From: DATKMG01 sp041476565
GTDB taxonomy: Bacteria > Acidobacteriota > Terriglobia > Versatilivoradales > Versatilivoraceae
DNA: 17,246 nucleotides
Reading direction: 5' to 3'
NCBI GenBank assembly: GCA_041476565.1
Contig: JBGOTQ010000144.1
Location: 1 to 17,246 of the forward strand
In this document: piece by piece, positions 1 to 6,704 of the stretch
How the letters are laid out: every line of letters begins with the position of its first letter
Numbering within the stretch: position 1 is the stretch's first letter
Translations under genes and position numbers: made by a program
Notes under the pieces: generated by a model
Database searches by the model: none
Seen by the model: only the letters and a program-made list of their open reading frames with translations
Told to the model about the DNA's origin: nothing

Positions 1-88
1 AGGTGCTTCAACTCAAGAGAAGCCTTGAATAGGTCAGAGGCCTTCTGAGCATTTAGCCAAAAATCCGGACTTGTATTGAACGCCGCCG
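1..88. repeat. Terminal direct repeat, copy 1 (circular closure)
   Basis: Bases 1-88 are identical to bases 17159-17246. The higA reading frame passes through the join without a break, so the repeat is the overlap left when a circular sequence is written as a line. The true circle is about 17,158 bp. Confidence 0.95.
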
Positions 89-266
89 ACAGCTTCATGG
101 CCATCTTTGGAGTTACCTGCGCCTTCTCATTGACTATCCGGTTAATAACCTTGAGGTCACAACCAATATGATCGGCGAGTTGCTCTTGAGTAAGGCCGAG
201 GGGCAATAGGAACTCCTCTCGAAGAATCTCTCCCGGTGATGTGGGTTTGCGCTTTATTTGGATCAT
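1..266 (-). CDS. higA: HigA-family antitoxin (XRE), N-terminal 88 codons; continues across the circular join
   Basis: Small DNA-binding antitoxin of the HigA type, which neutralises a RelE-fold HigB toxin and represses its own operon. The protein starts MIQIKRKPTSPGEILREEF at 266, followed by a helix-turn-helix (LTQEQLADHIG) and the family signature around NTSPDFWLNAQ. Read across the join it finishes at 17128, giving 98 residues, close to the usual HigA length. It begins 15 nt after the stop of the upstream higB remnant, the normal higBA order. The HigB partner has lost its N-terminal half, so this antitoxin is probably an orphan acting only as a repressor or as protection against a related toxin. 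Confidence 0.9.
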   Translation of the reverse strand, partial: MIQIKRKPTSPGEILREEFLLPLGLTQEQLADHIGCDLKVINRIVNEKAQVTPKMAMKLSAAFNTSPDFWLNAQKASDLFKASLELKH

Positions 267-281
267 ACAGGTTTCTCCAGC

Positions 282-425
282 TTAGTGATAATCATCAACC
301 CTGACTTCTTTCGCTCCCTCTTTGGACCAGATGAAGAGAATCCGCCATTGATCATTTACTCGAACTCTGAAATCCAGGATGTCGATGTAGACAGCTCGAT
401 TGCATCGCGGAGCACAAGGCAGGCT
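282..425 (-). pseudogene. higB: HigB toxin remnant, N-terminal half missing
   Basis: The frame ends with the typical HigB C-terminus, RVNDQWRILFIW and then VDDYH, with a TAA stop at 282-284, directly upstream of higA. Reading back, a match to the family's conserved P..NR stretch can be seen (APRCNR), but the frame meets a TAG at 426-428 and there is no start. About 47 codons remain of an expected 90 or so. The break falls at about base 418-425, exactly where the 72-bp repeat 418-489 begins. HigB toxins are ribosome-dependent mRNA nucleases of the RelE fold; with half the fold gone this one should be inactive. Confidence 0.75.
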
Positions 426-489
426 CTACGATTTCTCAAAATTACTAGAAATCAAGAGCTACGAAGTTTTTCGGGCAGACTGTGTTTGT
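418..489 (+). repeat. 72-bp diverged direct repeat, copy 1
   Basis: It matches 16950-17021 without gaps, 51 of 72 bases identical. In plus frame the 24 codons give G-R-L-x-x-F-S-K-x-L-E-I-x-x-Y-E-V-F-x-x-D-x-V-C in both copies (16 of 24 residues identical, many changes silent). This looks like two fragments of one coding sequence. The protein is not recognised. The copy abuts the break point of the higB remnant. Confidence 0.65.
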
Positions 490-491
490 CT

Positions 492-815
492 CTATGCTGG
501 CATACTCCGCTCAACCGGTTCCGACGGTCGCACTTTGACCTTCACTTCAACCCGTGACCCAAGCCGGTTGATGATCGACATGAGGCGATCTACGGTGAAC
601 CGTTCGAGGTCCGCGTTGCGGATGCGCGAAAAGTCAGCCGCGGCAATCCCTGTGCGGCCATGGGCTCCACGCACGCTCAGCCCCTCACGGTCGAGCGCCT
701 TGATGATTTCAGCGGCCAGTATAGCCTTGAATTGTTCGATATCCGCGTTCTTATGTCCCAGGTCACGGAAAGCATTTCCGCTTCCGCGCACCACTTCCAG
801 CCGTTCACCTTTCAT
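492..815 (-). CDS. XRE-family antitoxin paired with Gp49-like toxin
   Basis: A 107-residue helix-turn-helix protein. The stretch RDLGHKNADIEQFKAILAAE, then TGIAAADFSRIRNADLERFT and MSIINRLGSRVEV, is characteristic of the XRE antitoxins that accompany Gp49/RelE-type toxins. The ATG at 815-813 overlaps the toxin's TGA (ATGA at 812-815), so translation is coupled. A good Shine-Dalgarno sequence (GAAGGAG) lies inside the end of the toxin gene and confirms the start. The order is toxin first, antitoxin second, as usual for this group. It probably binds the inverted repeats upstream at 1214-1240 and represses the operon. Confidence 0.9.
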   Translation of the reverse strand: MKGERLEVVRGSGNAFRDLGHKNADIEQFKAILAAEIIKALDREGLSVRGAHGRTGIAAADFSRIRNADLERFTVDRLMSIINRLGSRVEVKVKVRPSEPVERSMPA

Positions 816-1159
816 CGTAACATCTCCTTCAATCTTTTCAATCGGTCCTTGATCAAATCGACCTCACGCCTGGGCGTCTTCGCGCCTTGCGTTGATTTCT
901 TCTGAAACGAATGAACGACCCAAATTTCCTGGGCGAGTTGCACGGCATAGACCACCCGGAAGGCATCGCCGCGATACGGCAGAGCAATCTCAAACACGCC
1001 TGAACCCATCCCGTGAATTGGTTTTGCTATGTCCGCCTTCCCGCCCTCCGCAGCGATAGTCAACGCGGCAAGACAAATAGATCTAGCCCCTTCTGGAAAC
1101 GTCTCAAATTCCTTGAGTGCCGCTCTGATCCATGAAACGGGCCGAGTTTTTCGGGTCAT
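812..1159 (-). CDS. Gp49-like / HigB-type RelE-superfamily toxin
   Basis: A 115-residue toxin of the phage-derived Gp49-like (DUF891) group of the RelE superfamily, ribosome-associated mRNA interferases. Conserved features seen: PVSWIRAA near the N-terminus, GGKADIAKP, GSGVFEIAL, AFRVVYAV, and the signature HSFQKKSTQGAKTP followed by a basic C-terminal helix. The frame is open up to 1270, but the ATG at 1159 matches the family's normal start (MTRKTRPVSW); the extra 37 codons would run through the operator. The gene overlaps the antitoxin by 4 bp. No disabling change is visible, so this is the one apparently complete toxin-antitoxin pair on the element. Confidence 0.9.
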   Translation of the reverse strand: MTRKTRPVSWIRAALKEFETFPEGARSICLAALTIAAEGGKADIAKPIHGMGSGVFEIALPYRGDAFRVVYAVQLAQEIWVVHSFQKKSTQGAKTPRREVDLIKDRLKRLKEMLR

Positions 1160-1213
1160 TCGCCTTCGCCGCTCATCTGCGTTCGCTAGTTCATTAAGTC
1201 GAGCGAAATATAT

Positions 1214-1240
1214 GTTGTCATATCTGACAACACTTGTCAA
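1214..1240 (-). promoter_or_regulatory. Operator with inverted repeats upstream of the Gp49 toxin-antitoxin operon
   Basis: GTTGTCA-TATC-TGACAAC (1214-1231) is a perfect 7-bp inverted repeat with a 4-bp centre, followed by a third half-site TTGTCAA at 1234-1240. On the minus strand this contains TTGACA- and TATATT-like boxes about 55-80 bp before the toxin ATG. Such a palindrome is the usual binding site for an XRE antitoxin. The function is inferred from position and symmetry. Confidence 0.6.
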
Positions 1241-1652
1241 GAAAACCCGTGGGTGACCAAAACAACTCAAACCAACTGCGAATTAAAGCTTGCCGTTTCT
1301 GCCGTATGTCTGCGCAGGTTGAGAGGTCTTCTCCAGGTTCCACTCGAATCTCAACATTAAGAGGGTGTCGTTCTGGACGAACGGATTAATCATTCGTATA
1401 GCCTTGACTTCCTTGCCAGACAGGTACATGTTTCGGGAGCAAGTATTGCTGATCCAAGCTTCAGATCCCTGAGCTCTTGTCGAGCTTTTGATGTCTTAGG
1501 CCATTTGGCAATGTCTTACTGACCGACGACAAATCTTTGAGGGTCTCCATAGGTATTCACATCGGGGTCTCGATACTTCAGAGCCAAGGATATTCATCCA
1601 TGGATTGCAGCCAACCCTGACCATTACAGAAAGGAAAGGAGGTCAAGTGGAT
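1241..1652. other. Intergenic stretch, no confident gene
   Basis: There is no gene with recognisable homology. A 48-codon frame on the minus strand (1283-1429, starting MYLSGKEVKAIRM) has no clear ribosome-binding site and matches nothing I know. The right end holds the Shine-Dalgarno of the next gene (AAAGGAGG at 1635-1642). Confidence 0.4.
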
Positions 1653-2836
1653 ATGAAATCCCAACACGTCAGGACTAGAGTCAGCTTCATTCTGTCCCTG
1701 GCAGTCGGCATGTGTTTCACAGCAGGTGCGGCAACTCTTCAGGTGGGCCTAGACAAGCCGTACAGTGCGCCTTGCGCGCGATCGCGGTGGCATCACCCGG
1801 CGATATTATTGAAATCGACGCTGGCCTCTATCTGGGGGACGTCTGTGCATGGACCACGGACAATCTCACGCTAAGGGGTGTCAACGGTCGGGCCCATCTA
1901 GACGCCAACCACAAGAACGCCCAGGGGAAAGGAATCTGGGTTCCACACGGCCGCGACACGGTTGTTGAGAACATTGAATTCTCAGGTGCGAAGGTTCCTA
2001 GTCACAACGGAGCAGGCATCCGCGCAGACGGGGCGAATCTCACAGTCCGCAACTGTTATTTCCACGACAACGAGGAAGGCATCCTGGAGAGCAACATCGC
2101 GGGCAGCAACATCCTGATCGAGTATACGGAATTTGCCCGCAACGGTTACAAAAACGGCCAATCGCACAACCTTTACATTGGGCACGCTGCTTCACTGATG
2201 TTTCGATTCAACTATTCGCATGATGCTGTGGTCGGGCATCTATTGAAGACACGCGCAGCTGTGAACTATATCCTTTACAACCGGCTGACCGAAGAGGGAG
2301 GGACTGGGAGCTATGAGATCAACGTGCCGAATGGAGGCACGACCTACGTCATTGGCAACCTGGTCCAGCAGGGCCCGACCACTGAGAACAGCACGCTACT
2401 GAGTTATCTCGAAGAGGGAATAAACGCGCTCAATCCCGGAACGGACCTTTATGTGGTAAATAATAGTTTTGTCAATCAAAGGCCCGGCGGCGGGACATTT
2501 GTCTATGCCAGACCGACAGGCGGGGCGCTGCCCTTAATCGAGAACAACATTTTCTTCGGCCCGGGAGCAATGACCAACCAAGCTAATGCAATACTGATTG
2601 CCAACTTTGTCGGCGATCCGCTGTTTGTTGATTTGGGGAACTTTGATTACCATCTCGCCGCTGGATCGCCCGCAATCGATGCGGGGGCAGAGCCGGGGTC
2701 GGTCAATGGATCATTGCTGAAGCCTAAATATGAATATGTACACCCGGCTTGTGGGGAACGGCGACATACTGTCGAGACCATCGATATTGGTGCGTATGAA
2801 CATGGTGGAGCAGGTACATCTTTGGCTTGCAGATAG
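1653..2836 (+). pseudogene. Secreted right-handed beta-helix protein with one frameshift
   Basis: A strong Shine-Dalgarno (AAAGGAGG, 10 nt upstream) precedes ATG 1653. The first frame encodes a signal peptide (RVSFILSLAVGMCFTAGAA) and then TLQVG..KPYSAPCA. The rest of the protein, from AIAVASPGDIIEIDAG to IDIGAYEHGG, is in another frame up to 2836. One base appears to be missing in the GCGCGCG run at 1774-1780; restoring it gives about 394 residues with the expected PCAAIAVASPGD junction. The body shows the parallel beta-helix pattern (NLTVRNCYFHDNEEGI, NILIEYTEFARNG, DLYVVNNSFVN) of NosD/pectate-lyase-like proteins that bind or cleave polysaccharides. Substrate unknown. It could be a real lesion, slippage in the GC repeat, or a sequencing error; the rest of the frame is clean, which suggests the event is recent. 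Confidence 0.75.
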
Positions 2837-3247
2837 ATCGTATTCTGCATCCGGGCTGTCTGAGTTTGACAGCCTGAGGCTTAAGGGAAGGCGGCAGCAC
2901 ACACGTAAGCCAGCGCGATAATAGGTGACAACGGTTCTGGTTTGACGAGCACTAGTACGTGACTCCATGTAGGCTAACGCGACAGGCAGAATCAAAATAT
3001 TCGATCCTGAGTTTGAAGTTGAGGGCGAGGAATTCTTGATTGAGTATGCTGGAGGACAAGGATGAGGGCAAGGTTGTAGCGCGAGCGGAAGGAAGCGCTG
3101 AGCAGGTAAGGAAGCCTACGAGAAATAGAACCATAAGCCTAGATTAATAGCATGGAGGCCCGTTTAGGTGCACTCATTATTTACTTGAATTTGCTTCCCG
3201 CCGGAAATTGACGACACACAAGGCGGAATTCTGGTAAAGATACAGGT
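2837..3247. other. Intergenic stretch, nothing recognised
   Basis: About 410 bp between the beta-helix gene and the antitoxin at 3248. I see no ORF with a start signal and familiar content, no strong terminator hairpin and no repeat. It may be decayed coding sequence. Confidence 0.35.
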
Positions 3248-3481
3248 ATGAGTAAGACAGAGATCATCGCTGAGCTCCCAAAACTCACCCCGAGTGACCG
3301 GCGGGAAATCCTCGACTACATCTGGGAACTTGATGGTGGCGACTGGCTGGACAATGGTGAATTGGCACAAGACGAACGAAAGGTCATCGAGCAGCGCTTG
3401 GCGGAGAATGAAAGAAATCCCGACGCTTCAATTCCTTGGGAAGAGGTTGAAGCTCGATTGCGGCAGCGCTTCAACTCATGA
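3248..3481 (+). CDS. Addiction-module antitoxin (Unstab_antitox type)
   Basis: A 77-residue acidic protein: MSKTEIIAELPKLTPSDRRE at the N-terminus, then a helix with EILDYIWELD and a C-terminal region with ASIPWEEVEARL. This is the layout of the short 'addiction module protein' antitoxins that pair with ParE/RelE toxins (N-terminal helix pair, then a toxin-binding tail with a W-E-E-V-like motif). Its TGA overlaps the ATG of the following toxin frame (ATGA at 3478-3481), the usual antitoxin-toxin coupling. The toxin downstream is truncated, so this antitoxin has probably lost its partner. Confidence 0.8.
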   Translation: MSKTEIIAELPKLTPSDRREILDYIWELDGGDWLDNGELAQDERKVIEQRLAENERNPDASIPWEEVEARLRQRFNS

Positions 3482-3627
3482 ACTATGAGCTTCGGGTCCG
3501 CCTCAAAGTTGAGTCGGATATTGACGCAGCAGCATGTGCTTGTCGAAATTGGCCGCCGTCATCTGCGCTTCGGATCTATTCCCCATTTCCCCGCGTTGCT
3601 CCGAACTTTTCGCCAAACTGCTCCTGA
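3478..3627 (+). pseudogene. Truncated ParE/RelE-type toxin
   Basis: ATG 3478 overlaps the antitoxin stop. The first 20 or so residues (MNYELRVRLKVESDIDAAA) match the N-terminus of ParE/RelE toxins, which usually continue with a helix ending in W-Y and total 95-105 residues. After about codon 25 the similarity ends, the frame runs through unrelated sequence and stops at 3627 (49 codons). No toxin C-terminus is visible further on. The sequence that replaces it (3628-3810) looks like insertion-sequence ends, suggesting an IS-related deletion. Confidence 0.75.
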
Positions 3628-3640
3628 TATATCAGCCCAA

Positions 3641-3807
3641 AATAGAAATGTCCGCCCTGCGACTCTGTAGGCGCGACACAATAAGACGAGTTGGCCTTCG
3701 CTGATGTGTCCGTGAATCGTATTTCGGCAGTGGTTTCCTCAGCGTGTCGTGGTGCGACGTTACAACGGTCGGCCTATCTTGCTCCGCCCACCGAGAATAG
3801 AAGTGTC
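3641..3807. mobile_element. Possible remnant of insertion-sequence ends
   Basis: Two similar motifs in the same orientation, AATAGAAATGTC at 3641 and AATAGAAGTGTC at 3796, lie between the broken toxin and the anti-sigma gene. Related motifs recur at 14105 and, inverted, at 14171-14178. Repeated short motifs of this kind are typical of the multiple transposase-binding sites near the ends of integrase-core elements. No transposase frame is present here. Assignment is by pattern only. Confidence 0.3.
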
Positions 3808-3808
3808 T

Positions 3809-4588
3809 TCATTTTAACCTCACAGGGCAGGTGCTCCATTCCCAACCCGCTTGACGGATTGCCAGGCTGCATTTTCCCGGAGGAAAGCCGCTGGTATCGA
3901 CCTCCACAGTGAGGACGTTGATATAACCCTTCATGCCCGCTTGGCCTTTGACTGTCACGGCCTGGTTCTGCCGACTGGTGATCCGGGCCTCATAGTCTCC
4001 TTCCTCACTACCGATGGGCAGGTAGATGGTGAGCTTTAGTCGCCCCTTGGATAGATTCAGGTCTTCCTCCTCCTGCTTGGTGCCCACCCCTCGGGTAACA
4101 CCTCTTAAGCGTAGATCCAGCAACACTACTTTACCTTCAGTCGATTTGTGTTCTTGAGCCGAAGGTGGAACGAAGCCTGGAGCTTGATGGACAGGTTCTG
4201 GTGTGGTTTTCACAATTGATGATGGCTCCGGCACATGTGCGCCTCGATTCCACATGAATCTCCACGACGCCCAGGCGACAATCCCCACGACAATCAGTAC
4301 GAGAGCCGCCACTCGATAAACCCATTTCCAGGATTTGTATTGACGAATTAATTCGGTGAGTTCCTTGGAACAAGGTGAGCAGTGGCTGAGGTGAGAAACA
4401 ACCTCCTGAGCATCCGGAAAAGTCTTCCTCCACGCAAGCGTTCGCAGCGTGCCCTTGTCAGGACAGCCGTGGCGTTCCGGATTGGGGAAGTCGGCTTCGT
4501 AGGCTTGCCGTAGCGCTTCGCGAAGCTCACGTTCCTCTTCACGGCTCAAAGGGTTGTCATTGGACTGCTTCGGAGTCAACTCGGCCAT
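3809..4588 (-). CDS. Membrane-anchored zinc-finger anti-sigma factor
   Basis: 259 residues. The N-terminal cytoplasmic part contains HxxxCxxC (H66, C70, C73 in HLSHCSPC), the zinc-binding anti-sigma (ZAS) motif. One transmembrane helix follows at about residues 90-113 (VYRVAALVLIVVGIVAWASW), then a proline-rich linker and an extracytoplasmic beta-rich domain of about 120 residues (LDLRLRGVTRG, LKLTIYLPIGSEEGDYEARI, FPPGKCSLAIRQAG). This order fits a one-pass anti-sigma factor that holds a sigma factor at the membrane and releases it on an external signal. It lies 45 bp downstream of the sigma gene 4634-5113 on the same strand, so the two are very likely an operon. The outer domain is not assigned; the signal is unknown. 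Confidence 0.75.
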   Translation of the reverse strand: MAELTPKQSNDNPLSREEERELREALRQAYEADFPNPERHGCPDKGTLRTLAWRKTFPDAQEVVSHLSHCSPCSKELTELIRQYKSWKWVYRVAALVLIVVGIVAWASWRFMWNRGAHVPEPSSIVKTTPEPVHQAPGFVPPSAQEHKSTEGKVVLLDLRLRGVTRGVGTKQEEEDLNLSKGRLKLTIYLPIGSEEGDYEARITSRQNQAVTVKGQAGMKGYINVLTVEVDTSGFPPGKCSLAIRQAGWEWSTCPVRLK

Positions 4589-4633
4589 GAATTCTTCACC
4601 ATCGTTTCGTTCGATGATCTGCCAGCAAAGTCT

Positions 4634-5113
4634 TCAGGTTTTTGCCTTGGCGCCTTGGCCAAGACGCCGCAGTATCTGGTAGCAGGTTTGCTTAGCGCTT
4701 TTGGGGGACAGTCCAACGAATGGGCCAATATACTCCCAAGGAAAATCCTCCGAATACAGTCTAACCAGGATTTGATTCCTTCCTTCCAGTTTCGAAATCA
4801 GTTCCCGCACGAGAAGGCGGCGGTGAATTCGGTCTTCCCAGCCCAGGTCAGGACTTGAGTCAAGCTCCTCCTCAGTAGTAGCCTGTTTTTGTTCTAAGCG
4901 GCGTTCTAACCTCAGCAAGCGCTGGAACTCTCGATATACAGTCCGAAGCGCATAGGCCGGCAGGTTCTTGACTCGAGATTGCGCCTTGAGGACGTTAACT
5001 ATGCTCTGCTGCAGAGCGTCCTCGATCAGATCTGAGTCAGCCCTCCTATTTGCAATCCGTTCTCGGGCCAGGTTATAGGCATTCAAAATAGCGTCATGAT
5101 CTTGCTTGTCCAT
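4634..5113 (-). CDS. Sigma-70 family (ECF-like) RNA polymerase sigma factor
   Basis: 159 residues. A helical N-terminal part (about 9-75, LIEDALQQSIVNVLKAQ) corresponds to sigma region 2, and the C-terminal part (about 96-152, RRLLVRELISKLEGRNQIL, FPWEYIGPFVGLSPKSAKQT) is a region-4-like helix-turn-helix for -35 recognition. It is shorter and more divergent than typical ECF factors. The start at ATG 5113 has a GGAG element about 9 nt upstream. The adjacent membrane ZAS protein is its probable antagonist. Target promoters are unknown and may lie on the host chromosome. A phage-like or plasmid regulatory helix-turn-helix protein is the alternative, but the anti-sigma neighbour favours a sigma factor. 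Confidence 0.75.
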   Translation of the reverse strand: MDKQDHDAILNAYNLARERIANRRADSDLIEDALQQSIVNVLKAQSRVKNLPAYALRTVYREFQRLLRLERRLEQKQATTEEELDSSPDLGWEDRIHRRLLVRELISKLEGRNQILVRLYSEDFPWEYIGPFVGLSPKSAKQTCYQILRRLGQGAKAKT

Positions 5114-5170
5114 GGTAGAGACTCCGGAAAACGCCAGAAGGTTAAACGGGCTTAAGTATTTACAGTCGTA

Positions 5171-5339
5171 TCAATGACAGCCTCGCGCATTCTTCAGCTG
5201 AGGGTGAGCTCCTCCCGTGACGGTGTAGTCCGGCAGAGTCAGCTGTTCCTGCAGGAGCAGAAGCTCAAGGATATCGTGGATGTCACCCTACGACCCTGTC
5301 CCTTTCTGGATGTCGTGGCCAATCACTCATTTCATCCAC
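5171..5339 (-). pseudogene. Small ORF downstream of rep, apparently frameshifted
   Basis: A strong Shine-Dalgarno (AAAGGAGAGG, plus-strand 5347-5356) lies at the end of the rep gene, 7 nt before GTG 5339. The frame VDEMSDWPRHPERDRVVG stops after 19 codons, but dropping one G from the GGG run (plus strand 5286-5288) joins it to GDIHDILELLLLQEQLTLPD, which ends at 5171, giving about 55 residues. The excellent ribosome-binding site and clean second frame suggest a real third gene of the parA-rep operon with a 1-base insertion or sequencing error. Family not recognised. Confidence 0.4.
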
Positions 5340-5357
5340 GGTGGCTCCTCTCCTTTA

Positions 5358-6704
5358 CTATCGTGCTTCGAACACTTCGTTGAACAAGTCGTTGTCGAAA
5401 ATTACTCCCTCACGGGCACAGGCGGCCTTGACGTCGCACACAAGGTCAGCCATGGAGTATCCTGCCAGACCCCGATGGTTCTCTTGAACCCGTTTGACAA
5501 TCGCCGTCAGGGATTTTCGTCTTCCTCCCAGGGTTCGACGGTCGCCGACGGCCAGGATCTCCTTTACAAAGTAGGCAAAGCTGTTAATTCTGGATTCGGC
5601 GCGTTGGTGGACAGCCTCAATGACATTCTTGATCTTTTGGACTGGAACCCCGTCGATACGATGCTGCAAGTAGGAAACCGTGTCACTCTGAAGCCAGGGG
5701 TTCTTGGTACTGGTCGTGTACGTCGTAATGGTCTGCGCCAGGTGGTCCAAGCGCGCACTTTCCTGTGCGCCACCAGCTATTACTTCCCGTGACATCTCAG
5801 AAGCCGGGAAGCTGGAATTCTCTCTCCGCGCAACGCGCGCCTGCTGTGGTTCTGTATCGAGGGTCTGTGGAAAACTTGCCTGTTCTCCCCTTTGATGATG
5901 ATTTGTATTTAATAAATCATCATCTTTATTGGTGGTCAAATTGGCCAGGGTGGTCATTGTGGCTTCGGTGGTCAAATCAGCCTCGGTGGCCATTTTGGCT
6001 GGGGTGGCCGGTTTGTCTACACTAGTCAAGTTAACATCTGTCATGCAGGGAATTCTCACTCGAAACTGGATTCCCTTGGTCTTGCCACCGAAGCTCGCGC
6101 CATCACGTACGATGAGCTGCCGTCGCTCCAAGTGTTCGATGGCGCGTTGCATCGTTCTTTGGCTTGTGTTTGTGGCGGTTGCGAGCTTCTGGAGGCCAAC
6201 GATGCAGGTTTCTTTCCTGTAGCCATGAGACAGTCGATAGAGGCGCAAATAAAGGAGTGCAGCTGCGGGTTCGAGGGTAGGAAGCAAGCTGTCGATGATG
6301 GTGTTGGGGACCCGGAGTTCTCCCTTGACCTCGGCCAATTTGTCCAGGGTGGCCAGATTGTCCACCGTGGTCATATTGGCGTGGGTGGCCAAATTGTCTA
6401 CAGTGGCCGTATTGACTACCGTGGCCATTGGCCAGGGTGAGATTTCAGGTTTGGCCACGGTGGTCATTCTGGCCAGGGTGTTTTCCACAGGAGGATGAAC
6501 ACATTCAGCGTGCCAGGTCCTATCCGGCAGAGAGTCTTTTTCAGCCACCGGTGGTGAAATCGAAACCTCCTGAGTGGGCTTGGAAACGACGGGCAGAGGT
6601 TCAATGTTCTCCAGGATTTTGTCCGTGGCTTCGAGCTTCCTAACGGCCGGATTGATGGCCTTACTCAGAGTGGACGACAAGCTGTCGAGCTGTTTCTTGT
6701 TCAT
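5358..6704 (-). CDS. Winged-helix Rep-like / plasmid maintenance protein with hexapeptide repeats
   Basis: 448 residues. A central winged helix-turn-helix (about 137-200: LEPAAALLYLRLYRLSHG, LATATNTSQRTMQRAIEHLE) resembles the replication-initiator or helix-turn-helix proteins found beside parA on plasmids and integrative elements. It is bracketed by two low-complexity arrays of 6-residue units (74-128 and 226-261), and a C-terminal part (about 320-448) ends SMADLVCDVKAACAREGVIF. The ATG at 6704 has an AGGAG 8 nt upstream, and the gene overlaps parA by 44 nt, so the two are co-translated. Likely roles are replication initiation or, as ParA's partner, centromere binding; sequence alone does not decide. 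No other Rep or ParB candidate exists on the circle. Confidence 0.7.
   Translation of the reverse strand: MNKKQLDSLSSTLSKAINPAVRKLEATDKILENIEPLPVVSKPTQEVSISPPVAEKDSLPDRTWHAECVHPPVENTLARMTTVAKPEISPWPMATVVNTATVDNLATHANMTTVDNLATLDKLAEVKGELRVPNTIIDSLLPTLEPAAALLYLRLYRLSHGYRKETCIVGLQKLATATNTSQRTMQRAIEHLERRQLIVRDGASFGGKTKGIQFRVRIPCMTDVNLTSVDKPATPAKMATEADLTTEATMTTLANLTTNKDDDLLNTNHHQRGEQASFPQTLDTEPQQARVARRENSSFPASEMSREVIAGGAQESARLDHLAQTITTYTTSTKNPWLQSDTVSYLQHRIDGVPVQKIKNVIEAVHQRAESRINSFAYFVKEILAVGDRRTLGGRRKSLTAIVKRVQENHRGLAGYSMADLVCDVKAACAREGVIFDNDLFNEVFEAR
5922..6029 (-). repeat. In-gene 18-bp tandem repeat array 2
   Basis: Codons 226-261 of the rep-like gene, just after the winged helix. Six consecutive 6-residue units: LTSVDK, PATPAK, MATEAD, LTTEAT, MTTLAN, LTTNKD. 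They share the [LMP]-[AT]-T-x-x-[NKD] pattern and 18-bp DNA period of array 1, so both arrays derive from one amplified unit. Confidence 0.8.
6321..6485 (-). repeat. In-gene 18-bp tandem repeat array 1
   Basis: Codons 74-128 of the rep-like gene. Units of six residues, with one irregular 7-residue spacer, read ENTLAR, MTTVAK, MATVVN, TATVDN, LATHAN, MTTVDN, LATLDK, LAEVKG. At DNA level each is an 18-bp unit of form (a/t)TGGCCAC...G.CAA(t/a) carrying the palindromic core TGGCCA. The array lies just before the winged helix. Confidence 0.8.

Noticed and set aside
1..88. Direct terminal repeat of a linear phage
   Set aside because: No phage genes are present, and a single gene reads through the join, so this is assembly overlap of a circle.
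1283..1429. 48-codon minus ORF (MYLSGKEVKAIRM...)
   Set aside because: Too short, no Shine-Dalgarno and no family recognised; mentioned only in the intergenic entry.
2952..3134. Minus ORF with a signal-peptide-like start (MVLFLVGFLTCSALPSARA)
   Set aside because: Only 60 codons, no Shine-Dalgarno, and no recognisable mature domain.
5922..6485. Repeat arrays as a possible CRISPR
   Set aside because: Units are contiguous, in frame with a coding sequence and have no spacers; they encode hexapeptide repeats.
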